A stretch of DNA of 64,000 nucleotides from contig CAWEPH010000004.1 in the NCBI GenBank assembly GCA_963810915.1, forward strand, positions 124,001 through 188,000. The letters run 5' to 3'. The translations under genes were made by a program, and so were the position numbers. Shown piece by piece: positions 17,009 through 26,256 of this stretch. Origin of the DNA: JAOUEA01 sp963810915 (GTDB lineage Bacteria; Actinomycetota; UBA4738; HRBIN12). Numbering within the stretch: the stretch's first letter is position 1; each line of letters begins with the position of its first letter. The notes under the pieces are model-generated. The model worked only from the letters and a program-made list of their open reading frames with translations, had not been told where the DNA came from and did no database searches.

Positions 17009-18493
17009 GTGGCGTTTCGGACGCGATCCCTCCGCTTGATCGCCGCGTTCCTCGTGGCGGCCGCGCTCATCCTCCCGACGACCGCGTCCATCGTGCCGGC
17101 CGCGACCGCCGCCCGGGGCCAGCCCAACATCGTCTTCATCATCACGGACGACCAACGTTCGGATCAGCTCACCCACATGCCCATCGTCCGGCGGCGGCTG
17201 ATGGGCAAGGGCGTGCACTTCACGAACGCGTTCGTGTCGGACCCGCTCTGCTGTCCGAGCCGCGCCAGCATCCTGCGGGGGCAGTACGCGCACAGCACGG
17301 GCGTCTATGACAACGGCGGCTCCTACGGAGGGTGGAAGCGGGTGAGGTCGCTCAACCTCGAGCGGTCGACGCTCGCGACATGGCTGCGCAAGGACGGCTA
17401 CCAGACGGGCCTCGTGGGCAAGTACTTCAACGGATACAACCAGATGAGCTACGTCCCCCCCGGGTGGAGCACCTGGCGCGCCAAGTGGCAGGCCAACTAC
17501 TACGGCTACGAGATGAGCATCGACGGCGCGACGAAGACCTTCGCGGCGGCACCCGCCGACTACGACACGACCGTCCTGACGAGGTACGCGAACCGGTTCA
17601 TCAGGGGCGCCGACCCTGCGAGGCCGTTGTTCCTCTACCTCGCGTATCACGCGCCACACGCCCCCTACACGCCGGCCCCCGACCAGGTCGGCGCCCCCGC
17701 CTGCCAGGGGGAGTCGAACACCGACGCGCCGTCGTTCAACGAGGACACGAGCGACAAGCCCAGGTACATGGCCGGACTCCGGCCGATGACCCCCGCCGAG
17801 CAGCAGAAGGTCGGGGTGATCAATTGGGTCCACGCGTGCGAGACGCTCCTTTCCGTCGACGCGGGGGTGGGCACCGTGCTGAACGCGTTGAAGGCGACCG
17901 GACGCCTCAGCAACACGATGATCGTCTACCTCGGGGATAACGGCCTGCTCTTTGGTGAGCATCGCGATCGGACCGGGAAGTCCGTCCCCTACGAGGAGAG
18001 CATCCGGGTGCCGATGGTCATCCGCTACGACCCCCTCACCCACGGCGTGGGCTCGGCCGACCGGCACCTGGTCCTGAACATCGACCTGGCGCCCACCGTC
18101 GCCGACCTGCTGGGGCTCAAGGTCTCGATCGGGTGTACGACGCCGCCGTGGGGTGGCGTGTGCAAGCACAGGTTCGATGGCAGGTCGCTCTCGTCGCTGC
18201 TCGGTCCGAGATCGACCACGCGCTTCAGCAGACGGGAGTTCCTGATCGAGCACTACGACGATGCCACCCCGCGCGGCATCCCGACCTACTGCGGCCTGCG
18301 CACCACGCGCTACATGTACACGCGGTATGCGGATAGGGAGCAGGAGCTCTACGACCTGCGCACGGATCCGAACGAACTCACCAACCTGCTCTATCGCAAC
18401 TCGGACCCGGCGATCGCGACGCTAAGGCGGCATCTGCTGACCCGGCTCAAGCGGCTGTGCTCGCCGGTCCCGCCCGGCTACTCGTTCGGATAG
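17009..18493 (+). CDS. Secreted sulfatase (formylglycine-type)
   Basis: After a signal peptide (hydrophobic core about residues 10-28, cleavage near ATAARG) the protein begins with NIVFIITDDQRSDQ, the metal-binding start of the alkaline phosphatase/sulfatase fold. The catalytic motif C-x-P-S-R appears as LCCPSRASILRGQY, with the formylglycine Cys near residue 81. Other family motifs are GLVGKYFNGY, YHAPHAPY, DNGLLFGEHR and the C-terminal LYDLRTDPNELTNL. At about 494 residues it is full length. GTG 17009 follows GGAGGAG at 16990-16996. The motif implies maturation by a formylglycine-generating enzyme, not seen in this window. Substrate unknown; such enzymes hydrolyse sulfate esters of glycans or aryl compounds. 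Confidence 0.88.
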   Translation: MAFRTRSLRLIAAFLVAAALILPTTASIVPAATAARGQPNIVFIITDDQRSDQLTHMPIVRRRLMGKGVHFTNAFVSDPLCCPSRASILRGQYAHSTGVYDNGGSYGGWKRVRSLNLERSTLATWLRKDGYQTGLVGKYFNGYNQMSYVPPGWSTWRAKWQANYYGYEMSIDGATKTFAAAPADYDTTVLTRYANRFIRGADPARPLFLYLAYHAPHAPYTPAPDQVGAPACQGESNTDAPSFNEDTSDKPRYMAGLRPMTPAEQQKVGVINWVHACETLLSVDAGVGTVLNALKATGRLSNTMIVYLGDNGLLFGEHRDRTGKSVPYEESIRVPMVIRYDPLTHGVGSADRHLVLNIDLAPTVADLLGLKVSIGCTTPPWGGVCKHRFDGRSLSSLLGPRSTTRFSRREFLIEHYDDATPRGIPTYCGLRTTRYMYTRYADREQELYDLRTDPNELTNLLYRNSDPAIATLRRHLLTRLKRLCSPVPPGYSFG

Positions 18494-18533
18494 CGCCTTC
18501 AGGGGGCGGATCGGTGAAGAACTCGGGGACCCT

Positions 18534-19784
18534 TCACCAGCGGGGGCGGAGCGGCATCCCGCTCCGTCCGCCGGCGTTCCGCACCGCCAGCACCTGGTGC
18601 ACCTGCATCCGTCCGGCCTCGAAGCCGAGTGCGGACCCGGCCATGTAGAGCCGCCAGATCCGCGCGCGGGGCTCGCCGACCTCGACCACCGCTTCGTCCC
18701 AGTGGGCTTCGAGGTTCCCGACCCACGAGCGCAGCGTGAGCGCGTAGTGTTCGCGGAGGTCCTCCACGTGACGGACCTCCAAGCCGGCCGCTCCGATCGT
18801 CGAGACGACGGAACCGATCTCGTGCAGCTCCCCGTCGGGGAAGACGTAGCGGTCCAGGAAGCTCCGACGCCGGAGCCGCGGGCTTGTCACGGGCGGGCGG
18901 CCTCCGGTGCGTGCTCGGCGGGATGCCGGCCGGCTGATCCCATGGTTCACGAGGCGTCCCTCGGGCCGCAGGAGCCGTGCGATCTGCCGGAAGTACAGGT
19001 CCAGGTGGCGGAGCCCCACGTGCTCGAACATCCCGATCGAGCTGACCGCGTCGAACGGGCCGTCGCGCACGTCGCGGTAGTCCTGCTCGCGGATCTGGAC
19101 GCGGTCGGCGAGCCCGGCCTCGGCCACCGCCTTGCGGCCCCACTCGGCCTGCTCGCGGGAGGGTCTCCACGCCGTGATGGCGGGCGGTGTGCAGCACCAT
19201 GCTGCCCCAGCCGCACCCGATGTCGAGCAGCCGCACCCCCTCGCGGAGCCCGAGCTTGCGGCAGACCAGCTCGTGCTTGTTGGCCTGGGCCGCCTCGAGC
19301 GTGTCGTCCGGAGACGACCAGACCGCGCACGAGTACGTCATGGAGGGGCCGAGGACGAGCCGGTAGAACGCATTCGAGACGTCGTAGTGATGCGCGATCG
19401 CGGCGGCGTCGCGTTCCCTCGAATGCCGGAGGCCACGCAGATGTGCCTCCTCCTCCGGGGGCGCGAGCGGCTTCAGGGCGTCCAGGCCGGCGACGTGGAC
19501 GAGGCGTGCGATGTCGCGAGGCTCCCCGCCGTCGCGAAGCGCGATCGCAGCGTCGAGAGCACATCGAAGATGTCGCCCTCGACGTCGAGGTCACCCGCGA
19601 CGTACGCGCGGCCCAATCCGAGCTCACCGGGCGCCGTCAGGATCCGACGGAGCGCGTCGGGGGAGCGGAACACCAACGTCGCACGGGCCTCCGGTGGTCC
19701 GATCCGGTCGCCCTCGTAGGTCTCGACCGCGATCGGCACGTCGCCGAGCACGTCTGCGATGACCGATGCCAGTGACGTCGCCAT
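18534..19784 (-). CDS. Cyclopropane-fatty-acyl-phospholipid synthase-like (two frameshifts)
   Basis: Three frames together make one CFA/mycolic-acid methyltransferase-like protein of about 417 residues. Frame one (from 19784) gives the N-terminal domain with RAYVAGDLDVEGDIFDVL; frame two, from about 19550, gives HHYDVSNAFYRLVLGPSMTY, then VRLLDIGCGWGSMVLHTA (SAM motif I); frame three, from about 19165, gives EQAEWGRKAVAEAG, VSSIGMFEHVG (the conserved FEHVG) and the C-terminus. The stretch between HHGV and REQAEWG is four or five residues shorter than usual: the G-V-T-L-S element is missing. The enzyme would add methylene groups to unsaturated membrane lipids using SAM. Either two base errors plus a small deletion are present, or the gene is decaying. 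Confidence 0.75.
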
Positions 19785-19949
19785 GGCAAGCTCCAGAAGT
19801 GCGTGGCCTTCCCTCTATCTCCTCACCGGAAGGCCGTTCCCGCAACCCAGCGGAGCGGTCTTGCGAGTCGGAGAGGCCCGGCCCCTCGCGGGACCGGACC
19901 CCTTGGTCGGGTGGGGATCGGGTCGATCGTGGAACGCGGTTCCCGACGA

Positions 19950-20996
19950 TCAGTTCGTGATGTTCCCGACGATCAGCGTGTGGTCGTCGAACCACTCGGC
20001 GTTGCCGCCCTGCGCGACCTGCGTCGTGACACCCGTCGCGACGTTCAGCACGTAGATCGAGCCGCTGTCCCCATAGGAGATCCGGGTCCCGTCCGGAGAC
20101 CACCGCAGCCAGGCGAGACCCACGGAGTGCACCAAGGCTCGAGCCTTCCCTCCGTCGGCAGGCGCCATCCAGAGCCCTCCTCCGCTGAAGTCGGTCGGAT
20201 CCATCGGCGCGAGGTACGCGAGCTCCTTGCCGTCGGGCGAGTAGCCGCCCCAAGCGGCGTTGCGACGGACGAGCGTCTGCTGCCCACCGCCGACCGGCAC
20301 GGACCACAGGTCCCAGGTCGCGCGGTCGCCGTTGCCACTCGGGAGCTGGAAGAGGATCGACCGGCCGTCGGCCGCGAAGCTCGGGAACGTGAACCACCAG
20401 TCCCGCCGCAGCGTCTGGTCGAAGTTCGTGACCCGCGTCCGCTGGCCCGTTCGGACGTCCTGGACGAACAGGTCCCCGAGCCGCAGGGTCGCGGCCTGCC
20501 GTTGCTGATACACGATCTGTGAGCCGTCCGGGGACCACTGCGCGCCGAAGCCGTCCGAGTTCGTCGGGGTCAACGCATGAACCTGCGTCCCGTCGACGTT
20601 CGCCGTCATGATCGGACCCACCTGCGCGCAACACGCGTTGAAGGCGATCGTCGTGTGATCGGGGGAGACTGCATAGAAGGTGCCGTCAGCCGCGATGCTC
20701 GCCGGGAGCGGCGTGATCTTGCCCGTGACGACGTCGACCATCGAGCCGGTCGCCATGCCTCCGGTCACGGCCGGCACCGAGGACTGGCCCGAGTGCGCGG
20801 GCCTACCCTGCGTGTCGCTCCGCGTGAGCGCGAAGACGGCGACGGCGATCGCGATGAACACCGCCGCCGTGGCGTAGGCACCTGCGCGCCGGTTCCGAGC
20901 CGCCCTTCGTTGCCTGGAGACCTGCCGTTCGAGGGCCCCGTTGTCCTGGTCAACCTTCTGCGTGGCCATGCGGAATACCTCCTGCAACTCAGGCAT
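19950..20996 (-). CDS. Membrane-anchored PD40 beta-propeller, paralogue of the one at 10496
   Basis: The 348-residue protein has the same plan as its paralogue: a cytoplasmic tail (residues 1-37, LQEVFRMATQK then RQRRAARNRR), one span (about 40-58), the motif SDTQGRPA, and an extracellular propeller with repeats SPDGSQIVY, AADGRSILF, SPDGKELAY and SPDGTRISY. It begins inside the end of the ECF gene (8-base overlap), with GGAAGGAG upstream of its ATG. The propeller sequences have diverged far more than the cytoplasmic tails, as expected if the tail contacts the sigma factor and the propeller senses different ligands. Confidence 0.8.
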   Translation of the reverse strand: MPELQEVFRMATQKVDQDNGALERQVSRQRRAARNRRAGAYATAAVFIAIAVAVFALTRSDTQGRPAHSGQSSVPAVTGGMATGSMVDVVTGKITPLPASIAADGTFYAVSPDHTTIAFNACCAQVGPIMTANVDGTQVHALTPTNSDGFGAQWSPDGSQIVYQQRQAATLRLGDLFVQDVRTGQRTRVTNFDQTLRRDWWFTFPSFAADGRSILFQLPSGNGDRATWDLWSVPVGGGQQTLVRRNAAWGGYSPDGKELAYLAPMDPTDFSGGGLWMAPADGGKARALVHSVGLAWLRWSPDGTRISYGDSGSIYVLNVATGVTTQVAQGGNAEWFDDHTLIVGNITN

Positions 20997-21546
20997 CCCG
21001 CGCTCCTTCCGCTCTCAAGGCCTGCCGCCCCTGCGTCGCGAGCGACCGGACCGTGGACGGCTGGACGCGCAAGATGTCCGCCGCCTGCTCGGATGAGTAT
21101 CCGAGCAGGTCCACGAGCAGGAGCGCCGCACGTTGCCTCGGCGTGAGCCCGAGGAGGAGCTGTCGAACGTCGGCACGCATCTCAGCCTCCTGGAAGGCGT
21201 CGGGGGGCTCCGCGACCGGGATCAGCTTGCGGACGGCCATCGTTGCCCGACGCCGCCGCAAGCGGAAGCCGTTCAGCGCGACGCGGAAGAGGTAGGCCGT
21301 CGGATCGTTGATCCGATCGATCTCGTCCCACCGCTCCCAGAGCTTCAGGAACGCGTCCTGCGTGAGCTCTTCCGCGTCGTGCTTGTTCCCGGTCACGAAG
21401 TAGAGGGCTTTGAACAGCCGTTGGCGTTCTTCCTCGAAGAAGGTGTCGAAGCGGGCCCCGGCTCCGACATCCTTCAAGGAGAACCTCGCGACTTCTTCCC
21501 CTGCTCGCACCCCCCATGGATTCATGAGCGACCATGTTCTGCTCAT
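20989..21546 (-). CDS. ECF-type RNA polymerase sigma factor, paralogue of the one at 9982
   Basis: The 185-residue protein has region 2 (RLFKALYFVTGNKHDAEELT, then QDAFLKLWERW) and region 4 (LTPRQRAALLLVDLLGYSSE, ending VQPSTVRSLATQGRQ). Identity to the ECF at 9982 is high throughout both DNA- and polymerase-binding regions. It overlaps the downstream propeller gene by 8 bases and follows a strong terminator belonging to the gene upstream, so a promoter must lie within 21547-21580. ATG 21546 is used; a shorter start at MNPWG is possible. Confidence 0.9.
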   Translation of the reverse strand: MSRTWSLMNPWGVRAGEEVARFSLKDVGAGARFDTFFEEERQRLFKALYFVTGNKHDAEELTQDAFLKLWERWDEIDRINDPTAYLFRVALNGFRLRRRRATMAVRKLIPVAEPPDAFQEAEMRADVRQLLLGLTPRQRAALLLVDLLGYSSEQAADILRVQPSTVRSLATQGRQALRAEGARDA

Positions 21547-21580
21547 CTGGATGAGGAGAAAACCCGGGAACGTGGGGTCG

Positions 21581-21613
21581 GGGCGCCGGGAGGTCTACAT
21601 CCTCCCGGCGCCC
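21581..21613 (-). terminator. Intrinsic terminator-like hairpin after the Asp-box protein gene
   Basis: GGGCGCCGGGAGG (21581-21593) pairs perfectly over 13 bp with CCTCCCGGCGCCC (21601-21613) around a 7-base loop. It starts 7 bases beyond the stop codon of the minus-strand gene ending at 21620 and separates it from the ECF gene. Confidence 0.7.
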
Positions 21614-21619
21614 GCCCGT

Positions 21620-23269
21620 TCAGCTGCGTCTGAAGAAGATGTTCTCCCCGTACCCGGAGTCGTCGCCTCCGAGTGGCAGCCACCGTCGCATGTCGGTCCA
21701 GACCGCGTTCGCGCTTCCGTCCGATCCGTAGTCCAGCCGGATGTAGTCGCCGTTGAATGTCGCGCACTTCGGGCACGGCTTCGCGCCCGCCCGGAAGAAC
21801 GCCGACAGCTTGGGGAACGACCACTTCGTGCTCTCGGTCCTATAGGAGAACCCCGAGCTCGGGAGACCCTGCGCGAGCGTGATCCCGTAGGCGACCCGCT
21901 TGTCGCCTGCGCCTCGGTCGTTGTACAGCACGCCGATCCGGCCCGTCTTCTCGTTCACGTCGACCCACGGGAACCATTGGTCGGTCTTGCTGGCGTCCAC
22001 CAGGACCGGTGCGCTCCAATGCGCGCCCCCGTCCTTCGAGACGCACACGAAGACGTCGAGGTTGGTCCGCGGGTCGGCCACGTCGTGCCGCCCGTTCCGG
22101 TTGTCGGCGAACGACTGATACAGCGTGCCGTCCCGGGCGGCCACGATGTTCCCGATCGAGGTCAGCCGGACCTGGAAGCCGGTGACGGTTTGGCGGCCGT
22201 CGACGTTGGTGGAGAGGTCGGCCGTGCCGTCCTCCATGTCGACGATGCTGACGGGCTTCTGCCACGTGACGCCGCCGTCCGTGGACTTCACGATCATGTA
22301 CTGATCCTCGAACGTATCGCCCGTCTCCCACGCGGCCTCGTGCTGGCCGTTCTCGAACGAGACGTACACGTTGCCGGCACCGTCGATGGTGGGCACCGAG
22401 AACTGGTCCTCGTCGCACTGGTTCGACGGTCCGTCCGTCTGATAGGTGCAGGTCGGGCTCGACCCCGAGATCTCCTGTGCCTGCGACCAGGACCACCCGC
22501 CATCGTCGCTGTACGCGCTCCAGATGGGCGATTCGACGTAGTTCCCGTCGTGCGATAGGAAGCGGGTCCACGTGAGATAGGTGCGGCCGTAGTAAGGAGA
22601 GCTCGGATCGGTGTCGGTGCTGATCCACTCCTTGTCGTTGAACACCTGGGTCGGGCCTAGGTCCCGGCCGTGCCCCTCGTAGACGACGACGGGCTTCGCC
22701 CAGTGCTTGCCGCCGTCCTTCGACACCGAGACGACCACGTCGCCGTTGTACGCCTCACCGTTGTTGTTGACCAGGAAGTTCAGGGACGAGTGGATCGCCG
22801 TCCCGTGCCGCGGATCGAAGGCGGTGGCCGGGTCGCTGCCGATGTGCGACGCGCTCTCCATCGACATGTCTCCGGTGATCCACGTCTTGCCGCCGTTGAA
22901 CGTCGTGTAGAACTCGTCGCCGTTGGAGTCGTAGTCGTTGGAGCTCGCGATCATGTGCTTCGGATCGGTGGGGTCCACGATCACGTCCGGCTCGTTGTTG
23001 GGTGCCACGGGGTCGTCGCAATCCAGGTTCGTGTTGGCCCCGGTCGCCTTGGCTGTGCACTCGATGGCCGAGGGCAGGAACGGGCCGGTTCTGGCGCGCG
23101 AGACGCTCCCCATGCGGAGCTTCGCGCGGATGAGCGCACGGTTCACCGACCGAACCTGTCCGTGGGCGGCCCGCCCGGCGCCGCGGGGCGACGCCCCTCC
23201 CGGAACCGACGCGAGGCTCAACGCGACGACCGACGCCACGATCGCGACCACGCCGAGGTATCTCCGCAT
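21620..23269 (-). CDS. Secreted Asp-box (BNR/sialidase-like) beta-propeller protein
   Basis: The 549-residue product starts with a signal peptide (span about residues 5-22, cleavage near GGASP) and contains at least five Asp-box motifs of the S-x-D-x-G-x-x-W type: TFNGGKTW, SKDGGKHW, SDDGGWSW, STDGGVTW and SKDGGAHW. These occur in sialidases and other propeller enzymes. I do not see the Arg triad of a true sialidase placed with confidence, so the activity is open. ATG 23269 has GGAGGG five bases upstream; the longer open frame upstream lacks a signal sequence and is not used. A 13-bp terminator follows. Confidence 0.8.
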   Translation of the reverse strand: MRRYLGVVAIVASVVALSLASVPGGASPRGAGRAAHGQVRSVNRALIRAKLRMGSVSRARTGPFLPSAIECTAKATGANTNLDCDDPVAPNNEPDVIVDPTDPKHMIASSNDYDSNGDEFYTTFNGGKTWITGDMSMESASHIGSDPATAFDPRHGTAIHSSLNFLVNNNGEAYNGDVVVSVSKDGGKHWAKPVVVYEGHGRDLGPTQVFNDKEWISTDTDPSSPYYGRTYLTWTRFLSHDGNYVESPIWSAYSDDGGWSWSQAQEISGSSPTCTYQTDGPSNQCDEDQFSVPTIDGAGNVYVSFENGQHEAAWETGDTFEDQYMIVKSTDGGVTWQKPVSIVDMEDGTADLSTNVDGRQTVTGFQVRLTSIGNIVAARDGTLYQSFADNRNGRHDVADPRTNLDVFVCVSKDGGAHWSAPVLVDASKTDQWFPWVDVNEKTGRIGVLYNDRGAGDKRVAYGITLAQGLPSSGFSYRTESTKWSFPKLSAFFRAGAKPCPKCATFNGDYIRLDYGSDGSANAVWTDMRRWLPLGGDDSGYGENIFFRRS

Positions 23270-23514
23270 GACACCCTCCCTCTCCTGTCCTACAGCGAGC
23301 AGCCTGGAAGCCCGTTCTACTCCGGGGTCTCCGATAGCGCAACCTGGGACCCTTCGCGGGGTGGGACGGGCTCTTCGCTCGGGTGGATGCTCTCCGCGGC
23401 AGCGCCGAACCGCGAACCGGCCTAGACTCCCCAGTACCGGACCGCCTCCGAGAGCGCACGCTCGCATCGTTCCCGGGACCGACCGTCTGATCGGACGACA
23501 CGGAGGTGTGGAGC

Positions 23515-24045
23515 ATGCGGAAGAACGTGCACGCGAGCCGGATCTGGCTTCGGCTCCTTCTGATCCCCACGATCGCGGCCGTCCTCGCGGCCCCCAGCTC
23601 GGCGTCTGCGCAACTCGGTTCCTTCCATGATCCTCAGGACACGAGCCTCAGGCTCGATCTCAACGATGTCTCCCTCCGGTTCCACCCTCAGACGCATCGG
23701 TACACGTGGCGATTCACCACATTCGAACGCTTCCGGTTGGCCAACGGCGGCACGGTGGTGCTGTTCATCGACTCCGTCGGGGCTGGATCTTGGGACTACC
23801 GGCTCTACATGTGGGACGACCCCGGCAGCTCCGGCGTGTTCTGTGACGGCGGCATCCGTCCCGGCGCGGGCGGAGAGCGCCGATTCAGACCGACCAGCTG
23901 GAGGGTTCGCCCGCGCTCGGGATGGTGCAACTTCAAGGGCGTCCGCATGACGAAGCCCATCAGATGGAGGGTCATCACAGTTATCCATCAGGGCAAGCCG
24001 TTCGGTCCCCCCGTCGATCTCGCTCCGGACTCCGGCTGGTTCTGA
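23515..24045 (+). CDS. Secreted protein of unknown function
   Basis: The 176-residue product has a clear signal peptide (basic MRKNVHASR start, hydrophobic core to about residue 26, SASAQ cleavage region). The mature part is beta-rich with two Cys (FCDGG and WCNFKG) that could form a disulfide. CGGAGGTG at 23501-23508 supports the ATG at 23515. I do not recognise the family. It is divergent from the Asp-box protein gene and convergent with the DUF1996 gene, both also secreted. Confidence 0.65.
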   Translation: MRKNVHASRIWLRLLLIPTIAAVLAAPSSASAQLGSFHDPQDTSLRLDLNDVSLRFHPQTHRYTWRFTTFERFRLANGGTVVLFIDSVGAGSWDYRLYMWDDPGSSGVFCDGGIRPGAGGERRFRPTSWRVRPRSGWCNFKGVRMTKPIRWRVITVIHQGKPFGPPVDLAPDSGWF

Positions 24046-24081
24046 GGCAAGCCTCGCCGATTCCCCTCCCAAGGGTTCTTC

Positions 24082-25029
24082 TTACGTGCCGACGGTCAGA
24101 TAGTTCGCGTCGGTTACTCCCTTGCAGCTCAGGCCGCCGTTCAGGCAGCGGGTCACAAGACCTTCGAGCACCGGCTGGTTCCACGTGTTCCAGAAGTCCG
24201 CGTGCAGCGACTGCCCGTTCGACATCCCTCGCATGTAGTCAGACGTGAGGCCCCAGCCCGGACCTCCCGTCCCGGGTGCGTACCGAACGTGGATGCTCAG
24301 ACGCGGGAGTTGAACGTAACCCGCCGGACATGGAAGCTTCCCGACCGAATATGTCATGGTCGGCGTCGCGTCCGAACCCAGCGGCGAGTTCGGCGACAGG
24401 CAGTCGGGGAAGTGGATGTGCATCTGCAGCGCTCCGGACTTCTTCGGGCAGAACGGCGGAGCCGTGGAGAACGGCCCCGCGTCGTTGCACGAGTACGAGA
24501 GCGACCCCTGGATGCCGCCGGCGTTCGGCGGTGCCAGCGTGTCTCCGCCGACCACCATCCTCAGGTCTTGAGGGAACGCCGTTACCGGCGCCACCCTCGT
24601 CGCCCGGTAGTACACGTTGATGAGGTTCGGGCGGTACACGCACTGGCCCAGCGGGGCCGTGAGGCTGGCGGGGTTCGGCGGTTCGTACGTCCCTCCCAGC
24701 GCGGCGTTGCACGGGACGCTCGCGGGCGACGTGAGCATCGGGAACCAGTAAGCCGCGGTGTCGTAGTGCAGCGGGCACGACGACGCGCCGGCCTCCATCG
24801 AGGCCACCGTGGAGTTGGCGTTGGCGTCTCGCCCGCCCGTGTACGCGTGCTCGTGCGTCGCGCCGACCTCGCCGGGATGGACGATCGCGTCGTCAAAGTT
24901 CGCGTGCGAGAACGCGCAGTGGATCGAGAAGACACCCGGCACCGGCGCGACGGCTCGAGCGACCGCCTCCGCCGGAACGACCGCCACGCTCAGCAGACCG
25001 ATCGTCAGCACCAGGGTCAGCTTCCTCAT
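24082..25029 (-). CDS. Secreted DUF1996-domain protein
   Basis: After a signal peptide (MRKLTLVLTIGLLSVAVVPA) the protein shows the DUF1996 pattern: CAFSHANFDDAIVHPGEVG, THEHAYTGG, YWFPML, NVYYRA, MHIHFPDC, and a terminal Asn/Trp-rich segment (HADFWNTWNQPVLEGLV). The many conserved His, Asp and Cys residues suggest metal binding or a carbohydrate-related function, but the family is uncharacterised. The ATG at 25029 is used because it begins the signal peptide; the open frame extends upstream without one. Length is 315 residues, normal for the domain. Confidence 0.82.
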   Translation of the reverse strand: MRKLTLVLTIGLLSVAVVPAEAVARAVAPVPGVFSIHCAFSHANFDDAIVHPGEVGATHEHAYTGGRDANANSTVASMEAGASSCPLHYDTAAYWFPMLTSPASVPCNAALGGTYEPPNPASLTAPLGQCVYRPNLINVYYRATRVAPVTAFPQDLRMVVGGDTLAPPNAGGIQGSLSYSCNDAGPFSTAPPFCPKKSGALQMHIHFPDCLSPNSPLGSDATPTMTYSVGKLPCPAGYVQLPRLSIHVRYAPGTGGPGWGLTSDYMRGMSNGQSLHADFWNTWNQPVLEGLVTRCLNGGLSCKGVTDANYLTVGT

Positions 25030-25238
25030 CTCGAGTTCCTCTCCCACAGACGTCCCGCCATCACGCCGCGAAGCGTAGTCGAAGACCTCCGTCAAGGGCC
25101 CTCGTTGAGCGAACACGTGCGGGAGGTCTGGCCGATCGAGGTACGAACGACCCCGGTTCGGGTTGTGGCGCACGGCCATCATTGAAACGTGAAGGGCTTC
25201 ACGCCCGAGGTCGGTTCGACCTGGAAGGGGGGAGCGTC

Positions 25239-25739
25239 GTGAAGATCGAGTACGTGCACGCATCGAAGTTCGGTAACGGGGTCAAGGTTGCCGAAGCGTT
25301 CCAAGAGGACATGGCCGCCCGAGGCGTGGCGGTCGACATCCACCACATCGAGGACGTGCGTCCGACCGAGCTGCCGCCGGCGGACCTGTACCTGTTCAGC
25401 TCGCCCGGACGCTTCGGCAAGCCCATCCGCGGCATGCGGCGTTTCCTGAGCGACATCCGGCTGCCGGCAGGCACCCGGTACGCGATCCTCACGACCGAGA
25501 TGGCACCGCGCCCCGACAAGAAGACGGGACGGATGCCCACTGAAGAGGAGATCGACAAGTACCAGCGCGTCCGCCCAACCATGCGTGAACTTCTCCAGGC
25601 GAACGGTCTCGTGGAGGTGGCCGAGGACAAGGTCTTCGTGACCCGCCTGAAAGGCCCGCTCGAGGAAGGGTGGCGGGAGAAGGTTGATGCGTTCGTGGCC
25701 CGGGTCCTCGGCGCCGACCTTGTCGGCGGGATGCGCTAG
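25239..25739 (+). CDS. Flavodoxin-domain protein
   Basis: The 166-residue protein starts with MKIEYVHASKFGNGVKVAEA, the FMN phosphate-binding loop layout of flavodoxin-like proteins, followed by ADLYLFSSPGRFGKP (ribityl/isoalloxazine loop) and a final helix. GTG 25239 follows AAGGGGGGAG and places the first strand at the N-terminus, so it is preferred to the upstream ATG at 25182. It may act as an electron carrier or a menaquinone/protoporphyrinogen-type reductase. It sits 31 bases before a VOC protein, and the two may share a transcript. Confidence 0.8.
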   Translation: MKIEYVHASKFGNGVKVAEAFQEDMAARGVAVDIHHIEDVRPTELPPADLYLFSSPGRFGKPIRGMRRFLSDIRLPAGTRYAILTTEMAPRPDKKTGRMPTEEEIDKYQRVRPTMRELLQANGLVEVAEDKVFVTRLKGPLEEGWREKVDAFVARVLGADLVGGMR

Positions 25740-25770
25740 GTTGGGAGCATCCGAGGGAAGGAGGAGCCCG

Positions 25771-26157
25771 ATGGACAAGGTCGTGCACTTCGAGATCACC
25801 TACGACGACCACGAGCGGGTGAAGGAGTTCTACGGCTCGGTCTTCGACTGGGGTCTCGACGACAACGACATGGGCAACGGGATGATCTACACCACCGCGA
25901 CAACGGTCCCGATCGACGAGCAGATGCGCCCCAAGGAGCCCGGCGCGATCAACGGAGGGTTCACCGGCCGGGGCTCCGAGACGCCCTCACCCGTGATCAC
26001 GATCGGGGTCGACTCGATCGACGACTCCCTCAAGAAGATCGAGGCCGCCGGCGGCAGCACGGTCACGCCCCGCACCCCGATCCCCGGCATGGGCGCCTTC
26101 GCCTACTTCAAGGACAGCGAGGGCAACACGGTGGGGTTGTTCGAGTCCGTCATGTGA
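25771..26157 (+). CDS. VOC-family protein
   Basis: The 128-residue protein has the paired beta-alpha-beta-beta-beta modules of the vicinal oxygen chelate fold: VVHFEITYDDHERVKEFYG at the start and FAYFKDSEGNTVGLFES at the end. The first-strand His and the C-terminal Glu are typical metal positions. AAGGAGGAG at 25759-25767 gives a strong ribosome binding site for ATG 25771. Function within the family (glyoxalase, dioxygenase or resistance) cannot be decided. A TAGGTT hexamer overlaps the previous stop and might be a promoter. Confidence 0.8.
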   Translation: MDKVVHFEITYDDHERVKEFYGSVFDWGLDDNDMGNGMIYTTATTVPIDEQMRPKEPGAINGGFTGRGSETPSPVITIGVDSIDDSLKKIEAAGGSTVTPRTPIPGMGAFAYFKDSEGNTVGLFESVM

Positions 26158-26177
26158 CGCGGGTCGTCGATGCGCAA

Positions 26178-26209
26178 CGTCGGGAGGCGCCACGTGCCGC
26201 CTCCCGACG
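26178..26209 (+). terminator. Terminator-like hairpin between VOC and DUF1059 genes
   Basis: CGTCGGGAGGCG (26178-26189) pairs over 12 bp with CGCCTCCCGACG (26198-26209) around an 8-base loop. It lies between convergent genes and could serve both strands. Confidence 0.6.
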
Positions 26210-26256
26210 CCGGCGCTCGATCTGGGCATCCCCAGCCAACCGGATAGGCGTTGCTT

